A stretch of DNA of 64,000 nucleotides from assembly GCA_958299035.1 (NCBI GenBank), contig CATQJL010000112.1:80618636-80682635 (forward strand), given 5' to 3'. The position numbers and the translations under genes are program-made. Source of the DNA: Cylicocyclus nassatus (taxonomy: Eukaryota; Nematoda; Chromadorea; Rhabditida; Strongylidae). Positions 60,101-64,000 of this stretch are shown piece by piece. The notes under the pieces were generated by a model. The model was not told where the DNA came from. It worked only from the letters and a program-made list of their open reading frames with translations, and made no database searches. Numbering within the stretch: the stretch's first letter is position 1; the number at the start of each line of letters is the position of its first letter.

Positions 60101-61403
60101 ATTTTGGTTGTTCTCTATCAATCTCGATCTTCTATTTCGCGCGCTTAGCATAATCGAGCTCTAAATTCCCACTTTGTTGCCTCTTCCCCTACTGCATACT
60201 ATCTCTCCAAAGTGGAGATGACTAACCTAGCTCGCGGTATGCGTTGCTCGAGGCTCGAGCTAGGGTCGCGATTTGCGTTGACGCAAATCGACTGGTGTGT
60301 TGAAAGGGCCGGTAAGTTGCTTACTGGTGTGCGAAATGAAATCGAAACCGAGCTCGAGTTGCAATGTACATCAGTTACAGTGGGATTCACTACATGCTTA
60401 ATTTTTTTGGTCAAAATAATATCATTCAGTCGATATATCATTTGACTCTGTCATATATTTCTCAGATGCGTCGCTTCTTGTTGAAATCTGAATGTTCCCA
60501 TCTAGACACTTGAGCTGCCAAAGAAGAGGTATATGTTGTTCCACGTGCTCTGCGTGCTTCCTAATCCCTAAAATACTTCAGCAAAGAGCACTAACTTTTT
60601 ATCGAAAGTGTCATTTTATTAGACGGCTGTCCAGATCCTGTTACAGCTATTATTTACAAATTGAATCTAGGATAATTTGTCACTGCATGACCTCCTTGGA
60701 AGCGGTATGCGCAAAAATCGTAAATCGGAGCCGACTCTGGGTCACATCAAATATGTCAGACTAAAGAATCAACTAAATGATCTTGTAAGTAGAGTGTCTA
60801 CACAGTTTGTGCTCGTCAATAGACACTCATATCAAGAAATATAAGTTATATATGTAAATTACTTGACGCACGTACTAGGTGCCATTGCGGACATTAAAGT
60901 CTGAGTTTGCGAAAACGCAGACCTTGAGAGCAATATGACGTATTACTTTGACTGGATGGGGCGTTTGTGTATGGAGAACTGTGCGTCTAGTGTTCTAGCT
61001 TGAATTAGAAATTTAAGTTGTAAAAATTCTCTTTATGATCCGCCAGAACTCAATTTTTTCTTCAAATTATTCAATCTCTTTTCTATCTCTTTGCACTTTC
61101 CCATTTCAGCCTACCAAGACGAATGAGGAAGAAGTGGGCAAGTATGTATCCCTGCTGGTTAAGATACGTTTGAAAGAGGGACAAAATCTTGCAATCCGAG
61201 ATGCGTCAGGTAAGGGTGTGGGACCTTTTTGCTTGACTGCGATGTTATTGCTTTCCTCAGGTAGCAGTGATCCTTATGTGAAATTCAAATATAAGGATCG
61301 TATTGTATATAAAAGCAGTACAATATTCAAAAACCTAAATCCAATATGGGACGAAGAGTTCCAGATGCTTGCCGAAGACATGACCTCACCAATTAGTATC
61401 GAG
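44959..61403 (+). CDS. mctp-1: mctp-1, N-terminal exons of a multiple C2 and transmembrane protein (partial, continues past the right edge)
   Basis: Proposed exons are 44959-45039, 45090-45153 (contains ATG at 45092), 54092-54179, 56588-56635, 61110-61209 and 61261-61403. Phases agree at every junction: 45153 leaves AA, which 54092 completes with G; the later joins are 0, 0 and 1. The N-terminal part is basic (MSPRTRRSRLRKIF), then acidic linkers (SLDLDKTDENETLL; EEKESESAEITPVNEM), then the first C2 domain. MCTPs are ER-anchored calcium sensors with three C2 domains and two C-terminal membrane segments, acting in synaptic vesicle release; only the start is here. The C2 exons are secure, the two linkers probable, and the two 45-kb exons rest on phase and splice-site agreement. 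Introns of 8.9, 2.4 and 4.5 kb hold the transposons described separately. The start could be 45092 or further upstream through the 44959 exon. Confidence 0.7.
45192..45362. mobile_element. Hairpin MITE family H, copy 4
   Basis: CCTTTGGTTCAATTGGTTTG at the left and CGCCAAGACGGTTGAATCAA at the right, with the AGTCGCGTCTCTCCCGCGCG core. It lies 38 bases past the donor of the candidate mctp-1 exon at 45153. Confidence 0.85.
45843..45930 (-). mobile_element. 3' end of a retroelement with TAAAG-type tail, minus orientation
   Basis: On the minus strand, ACACTTTTGAGTGTATAAG leads into a run of AAGTA/TAAAG pentamers. The same words occur on the plus strand at 48365-48446 (GTGTTAAACCTTTGAGTGTA then AATAAAGTAAAGTAAAGT). 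Short 3' tandem tails of this kind are typical of CR1-like LINEs and their SINEs. Confidence 0.45.
46548..46721. mobile_element. Hairpin MITE family H, copy 5
   Basis: CCTTTGACTAAACTGCTTGG at the left and GCCAAGCCAGTTGAATCAAA at the right, with the GGGAGAGACGCAGACTGCGT core. Within the large mctp-1 intron. Confidence 0.85.
46722..48360. other. No gene recognised (mctp-1 intron)
   Basis: AT-rich intronic sequence with short open frames only. Confidence 0.4.
48365..48446 (+). mobile_element. 3' end of a retroelement with TAAAG-type tail, plus orientation
   Basis: TTTTTCTTTTGTGTTAAACC, TTTGAGTGTATAAG, then AATAAAGTAAAGTAAAGT. This is the plus-strand counterpart of 45843-45930, 2.5 kb away in opposite orientation. 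No reverse-transcriptase frame is adjacent to either. Confidence 0.45.
49705..49950 (+). repeat. Dispersed repeat, copy 1
   Basis: Matches 56305-56540 in the same orientation at moderate divergence: TCGTTTCTATCCTTAGACG, TGTGTTGTTTCTGCCATCCC, TTAACTCATCTTTCTATAT, TTTTTGATGCGTTTCATCA and AGTCCCAAGTACTTT occur in order in both. A partial relative is at 51895-51985. Function unknown; both lie in mctp-1 introns. Confidence 0.65.
50002..51003. mobile_element. TA-flanked mariner-like MITE (GGTTGTCCC ends)
   Basis: GGTTGTCCCGAAAGTTTTGT at the left, ACAAAACTTTCGGGACAACA at the right, bordered by TA. The arms pair far inward: ACCATGGTTTTTACTATGTC-type words, ATAGAGCAAACAAAGGGCAA and CTATAGCCAGC recur inverted. 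Some of these words resemble the arms of the 12331-14855 element, linking the two families. Confidence 0.85.
51373..51567 (-). CDS. Candidate small secreted Cys-containing protein
   Basis: A minus-strand frame starting at 51567 opens with a signal-peptide-like stretch, MICFAAILLLGIYLKSSAIT, followed by LKCENCKFSMND, which recalls the start of mature Ly6/uPAR-type or similar secreted nematode proteins (LKC..C). The 64-codon frame may instead be spliced: TGC|GTGTTT..TTTTTCAG|TTC (38 nt) would join DRFC to FRCSFMIDY and a stop. Both versions are short and no second full set of cysteines was found. It lies inside the long mctp-1 intron on the opposite strand. Family assignment is a guess. Confidence 0.33.
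   Translation of the reverse strand: MICFAAILLLGIYLKSSAITLKCENCKFSMNDITSPKNVGYVDRFCVFVSDSSCSLFFSSDAAL
52084..53041. mobile_element. Large foldback element built of ~119-bp satellite-like units, copy 2
   Basis: Same plan as 21019-22089: it starts ACTAGCTGGCTTACCCGGCT, has three to four units in one direction, a flip point at CACCCTCCTTGGGGATGATC (near 52650), units in reverse, then CCGCCGGGGCCC, CAGACATACAGACA and TTTATATATAAGA. It is close in sequence to copy 1 but has one fewer reversed unit and carries longer G/C runs (up to 12) in the AGGGGGG boxes. Located in the mctp-1 intron. Confidence 0.75.
53101..53947 (-). mobile_element. Internally decayed mariner element
   Basis: Termini GGTCGTTTCATAAGTTCGTA and TACGAACTTATGGAACGACC are inverted over 27 bases with one mismatch and are flanked by TA. 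It is about 847 bp where a full mariner is about 1.3 kb. On the minus strand PHAANVVKTVLHDL, then a frame change, SDYYLLRSLANLMN, LQRWLDDFLGTR and GALQR follow the order of the mariner transposase C terminus (HVA..VK.YLEDL; SDYHLFRS; KWLDDFL). Multiple stops and shifts make it inactive. The catalytic triad cannot be completed. Confidence 0.8.
54322..54474. mobile_element. Hairpin MITE family H, copy 6
   Basis: CTTTGATTCAACGAAATTGG at the left and CCGCCAATCCATTTGAATTA at the right. The most diverged of the seven copies; it lacks part of the left arm after GACTGGAAGACG. In the intron after the 54092 mctp-1 exon. Confidence 0.75.
54480..54960 (-). pseudogene. LINE (CR1/RTE-like) reverse-transcriptase C-terminal fragment
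   Basis: The minus frame reads DLWFLVTSSLSFDEHCKVIA then DKATVAIYNLYRGLSCTNPK and, after a frame change, KTFIRPMLEYGTVIYSP. This is the conserved region after the YADD motif of CR1/jockey-type reverse transcriptases (LGV..DSSLSF..H...I..KA; LL.AYKT.VRPLLEY...VWSP). The frame break between LLKA and KTFIRP and the absence of upstream domains make it a dead 5'-truncated copy. It sits in an mctp-1 intron, opposite strand. Confidence 0.85.
55085..55998. mobile_element. TA-flanked TIR element (GGTTGCTGCATAAG ends)
   Basis: GGTTGCTGCATAAGTTCTGT at the left and ACAGAACTTATGCAGCAACC at the right, with TA on both sides, as for mariner-type elements. 914 bp, with no transposase motif recognised. A partial relative is at 20680-20925, and an isolated end-like word (GAACAGAACTTATACAGCA) is near 30201. 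Confidence 0.8.
56305..56540 (+). repeat. Dispersed repeat, copy 2
   Basis: Diverged direct copy of 49705-49950, ending about 50 bases before the 56588 mctp-1 exon. Confidence 0.6.
57040..57188. mobile_element. Small TIR element related to 732-1038
   Basis: CAAACAATTCACCGGAGCTT and TTCTGGCCAGTTGTCTGAG are inverted ends. CCGCAGGACAAGCAGGATTTGCAGC-type words match the larger copy. In the 4.5-kb mctp-1 intron. Confidence 0.5.
57645..57818. mobile_element. Hairpin MITE family H, copy 7
   Basis: CCTTCTGATTCAATCAGCTT at the left and CAGCAAGCCAGTTGAATCAA at the right, with the GGGAGAGACGCAGACGGCGT core. Confidence 0.85.
57820..58985. other. No gene recognised (mctp-1 intron)
   Basis: AT-rich, short open frames only. 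Confidence 0.4.
58990..59685. repeat. ATTCGAAT-type array, second locus
   Basis: TCGAATA/TATTCGA words with longer A and T runs dominate about 58990-59330 and 59440-59685. A unique 100-base insert (59340-59440) lies between. It is more degenerate than the array at 13797-14365. The minus-strand open frames here are artefacts. Confidence 0.8.
59703..59932. mobile_element. GGGCCGGGC-ended TIR element, copy 2
   Basis: TAAAGGGCCGGGCATACATC and CGTGAAGTATGCCCGACCCTTA are inverted. GTCGCGACGCGATTTGGCAA pairs with TAAATGGCGTCGCGACTGAA. 230 bp. Confidence 0.8.
59935..61105. other. mctp-1 intron with a small GC-richer patch
   Basis: Near 60215-60375 are short palindromes (GCTCGAGGCTCGAGC; GCGATTTGCGTTGACGCAAATCG) inside open frames on both strands, so the frames look structural rather than coding. 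Otherwise AT-rich. Confidence 0.4.
61110..61403 (+). CDS. mctp-1: mctp-1 C2A domain exons
   Basis: Exon 61110-61209 encodes YVSLLVKIRLKEGQNLAIRD and exon 61261-61403 encodes SSDPYVKFKYKDRIVYKSST then FKNLNPIWDEEFQML. This is the classic C2 order: strand, LKEGQNL turn, IRDASGSSDPYVKF with the two loop-1 calcium-binding aspartates, then K.NLNPIW.E.F. The animal MCTP first C2 (LRRGQSLAARDRGGTSDPYVKF; NLNPVWEE) is the closest match known to me. The 51-nt intron between them has no stop in frame, so reading through it gives a false 150-codon frame. The next exon, which should carry the loop-3 aspartates (FDYD), is not in the window. Confidence 0.92.
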
Positions 61404-61619
61404 GTAGGCGCCTTAGTGTCATACAGCTTCATTTTTTTCTCTTTTCTCAAACATCGAATAGTGATATTCAAGCTTGACCAAGCTTGACGGTTTTCAAAAA
61501 AATATGAGTTTCGTTTCCATTTTCATTTTCATTCATACGCTCGAGGCGTTCCAAAGTAAGAACAATGAAGTGTTAATCATACATGGAACACAACAGTAAC
61601 CAAAAATAAATCTCCACGT

Positions 61620-62000
61620 CGTCCTAAGCCCAGTCTAGACGACGTGGTTACCAAGGAACAAATAGTATAGTAAAAATGTAACAAGTTTGCATAACTAGTA
61701 TATGGGTTGCACACGATCTTGTGCTAGCATAGACTCTATGGAGAAGTACCCATGCCCCTCGTTTGCCAGCAAGGAACGATCTTCATATTATTCACGAGAG
61801 CAAACTGGAAGTTCGGGTGGCGGGTATACTGGTAAACATCGCCCAACACGTCTTGCTGAGGAGGGCCCTGGGCTCCAAGGATGATAAGGAATGCAGGTTG
61901 AACAGCGTAATCACAATAACGAGCTATATGAATAGTCATAAGTTGCCAGCCAAGTTGGGCTTTAGACTAAATGGTCTAGTCGAGTTAGTAGAGAAACACT
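61620..62000. other. Unexplained GC-richer island with open frames on both strands
   Basis: Begins with an inverted repeat, CCACGTCGTC..GACGACGTGG (61616-61650). The minus strand reads LIILGAQGPPQQDVLGDVYQ then YTRHPNFQFALVNN; the plus strand reads ESKLEVRVAGILVNIAQHVL. Composition differs from the flanks. It could be an exon of an intronic gene or a piece of a mobile element; no family was recognised. Confidence 0.35.
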
Positions 62001-63400
62001 AGCAAAGCAGTGAAAAAATAGAATATGTTGAACACATGCGTTGATTAAGGTTGGAAATGCACACTGCTCTCCAGAAAGAGCATGAAGCGACTGGGAAGCG
62101 AGTTGCAGTGATTACGCAATCAGCAGCTGACGTAATAAGATCGAAATAAATTAACCAGGCCATAAATAAAACTTCCAAAACGTGCAATAAAACCTGAAAA
62201 GAACAAAAACCCATTGTATGCTTTTGCATTTTTTGAATGAATGACGAAGGATTTATTACCCTCTGCGGGCATGTGCTAAATGCAACCTACTACAAAGGCG
62301 AACAGGCAATTGAATTTGGTACAGACAACAATAATACATATTTCTTCTATATCCTAAAATTTTTTAATATATACCATTCGATAGGGAAAGGCTAGCTCTA
62401 CAAGATAGTGCTTACAGTTATGCAGCAGCTTTGATTCAAGCGAAGATTAAAACAGAAACGAAAAAGATCCTAGCGCCTTAGAAACAAGAATGAAAGTTTG
62501 TTCAAATAATCCTTCAATATTTCTTGCTTATGCATTGACATTTCGTATAAGACATTCTTCCATGCAGTTTCTGTACTCCTCTCAGCTAGAAACTGAGAAA
62601 ACGAAGATTCTCATGTTTTTCCAAAACAGTGCTGAGATGTTCTAACACTGACAGTTGTATACTACAGGACTTTAGAAGAATGAGTGTGAGTTTTAGCTTT
62701 TGCAGCAGCTAGTTTACGAGAAACATTGAATTTTTGGCAACTAGGCAAGAAGAACTCGGATAAGGAGAGCTAGATTTGATATTTCTCGTAAACTAGCTCT
62801 TATGAAAGACTAAAAATACAAAGTTTTACTGCTAAAGGAAGTAGTATGCAACTGTTAGTGCTAGAACATTTTAGCACTAATTTGGCAAAAACAAGAAAAA
62901 TTTCGTTTTCTCATCGTTTAGCTGGGAAAAATTACAACAACTGCATAGATAAATGTCTTACGTGGAACGTCTATGCGTGAGCAAGCAAGAATTTTTGTAA
63001 GAGGTTTCTTTTAACGGAGTTACAATGTTTTTTTTTTATATGTCTTAAGGTTTTTCGGACGCCGGTTATTTTTCAGCTTCGAGTTAAAACTTCGCGTGGA
63101 TCAAAGCTGGTGTAGCTATCAGAGCACTATCCTGTAGAGCTAGGTTCCTTCTATCTAATGACAAGTCAAAACCTATTTAGAATATAGGAGATTTCCGGAT
63201 CACTGCGGTCTATACCTATCTTGGTGCAGGAATTACGCATCAACCTAAACAATTGTCAAATATAAAATTTGTGAATCCTGGGTTCGCTTTCAGAAGTGGT
63301 CGTATAAAGTGGTCGTGTCAGACCTTACAGGCTTCATGTGTAACAAGGCCTGGCCTTGCAGCAGAAAAAATTAAATTTGAAAAAGCTAGGCGCCCTTCAT
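62001..63400. other. mctp-1 intron, no gene recognised
   Basis: AT-rich. The next C2A exon was not found. An inverted pair (CAGCAGCTAGTTTACGAGAA near 62702 and TTTCTCGTAAACTAGCT near 62780) suggests a small hairpin repeat. Confidence 0.4.
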
Positions 63401-63403
63401 CAT

Positions 63404-64000
63404 AGAGGGCCGGGCATACTTCACGTGATTTCAGTCGCGACGCGATTTGGCAATTTGCCAAAAGTCTTCGGATCCAATACTAGCAAACTGCACATGCATA
63501 GTGTAAACTTACATGGATTGATAATGCCTTATCTTCTGTACATTCAAAAGGTGCTTAAAGGCGGCGTCCAGGCAGGTTTGAGGTTGTGCGGATCTCCACA
63601 TAATCCACTAGAGGGCCCGCCAAATAGCCCATTGCAACAAGTCCGACTCGATCTGGCCCTCTCTGCGCTGAGAAAAATGCGCTCAAAGTGGTCCGCACGG
63701 GCGACTCCTCCGGCTCCCCCTTAACGCGTTTTAACATGTCCCTCCACTTGGCGTCCGCCTCCATTGTGTTGCTGCCACTGTGGCGAAGGCTAGGGTCAGA
63801 AGGCACAACTCGTCCACGTTGCTACCGCGGGGCCTCCAGAAAACGGGGTTTTTGTAAGACTCGTACGGTTTAAACCTCCTACGGTGTTAGACAGAGACCG
63901 ATAGGCTTGTAATATGTTAAAATCTCAGCAGTGAGCTTTTGGCTGGACGCTGCCTTTAAATGAGTTATGAAGTTGGAATATTGCCAAATTACGTTGCGAC
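63404..64000. mobile_element. GGGCCGGGC-ended TIR element, copy 3, interrupted and cut by the window edge
   Basis: GAGGGCCGGGCATACTTCAC, then GTCGCGACGCGATTTGGCAA and GCACATGCATAGTGTAAACT, match copy 1 in order. After 63554 a TTTAAAGGC-family element interrupts it, and the element resumes at 63961 (GAGTTATGAAGTTGGAATAT) up to the end of the window, where TTGCCAAATTACGTTGCGAC is part of the right arm. Confidence 0.8.
63555..63960. mobile_element. TTTAAAGGCGGCG-family element nested in the previous one
   Basis: TTAAAGGCGGCGTCCAGGCA at the left and GGCTGGACGCTGCCTTTAAA at the right are inverted. It has a GC-rich interior with a spurious 122-codon frame. It splits a GGGCCGGGC-type element, so it inserted later than its host. 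Confidence 0.8.

Noticed and set aside
60199..60445. Overlapping 77-80-codon frames on both strands
   Set aside because: Region contains short palindromes and both strands are open; no domain recognised.
61035..61487. 150-codon plus-strand frame taken as one protein
   Set aside because: It reads through the 51-nt mctp-1 intron (no stop, length divisible by three) and into flanking introns.

Overview
This is eukaryotic, AT-rich, intron-containing DNA, most probably from a rhabditid-type nematode. The clues are very short introns (about 49-57 nt) with GTAAGT-like donors and TTTCAG/TTTAG acceptors, start codons sitting 12-24 nt after a splice acceptor with no upstream exon (as in spliced-leader trans-splicing), and proteins that look closest to nematode CTR9, ARP3 and MCTP. 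No rRNA, intact tRNA, CRISPR array or bacterial gene was seen. Species cannot be assigned.

Three recognisable genes and a few candidates are present. (1) On the minus strand at 35.9-38.6 kb are six exons of ctr-9 (TPR subunit of the PAF1 transcription-elongation complex). The exons that should lie in the middle are missing, and in their place are the first three exons of arx-1 (ARP3, Arp2/3 complex), on the same strand and with a one-base frame error. (2) On the plus strand, from about 45.0 kb to beyond the right edge, runs mctp-1 (multiple C2 and transmembrane protein). It has two N-terminal exons near 45 kb, two charged linker exons at 54.1 and 56.6 kb, and most of the first C2 domain at 61.1-61.4 kb, separated by introns filled with repeats. 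(3) At 19.36-19.78 kb a two-exon gene encodes an unfamiliar 109-residue single-span membrane protein. Weaker candidates are a small secreted Cys-containing protein at 51.4-51.6 kb and a possible exon near 32.4 kb.

Most of the rest is transposon-derived. There are many non-autonomous terminal-inverted-repeat elements, often nested: TA-flanked mariner/Tc1-like elements (7.5, 12.3, 12.8, 33.7, 50.0, 53.1, 55.1 kb); TTAA-flanked piggyBac-like elements (17.4, 26.8 kb); seven copies of a 150-175 bp hairpin element; a TTTAAAGGCAGCG-ended foldback family (15.9, 22.7, 23.2, 34.7, 35.1, 39.0, 39.6, 63.6 kb); a GGGCCGGGC-ended family (43.3, 59.7, 63.4 kb); and a GGGATCGTTCA-ended family (22.1, 37.3 kb). 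There are also fragments of a CR1/RTE-like LINE, a mariner transposase relic and a tRNA-derived SINE-like piece.

The 21-30 kb interval is a satellite region. A large foldback element (21.0-22.1 kb, second copy at 52.1-53.0 kb) is built from ~119 bp units. The same unit, expanded, forms a tandem array at 26.4-29.9 kb with a higher-order period of about 474 bp. A second, diverged array occupies 23.9-26.3 kb. Two separate arrays of the self-complementary ATTCGAAT type lie at 13.8-14.4 and 59.0-59.7 kb.
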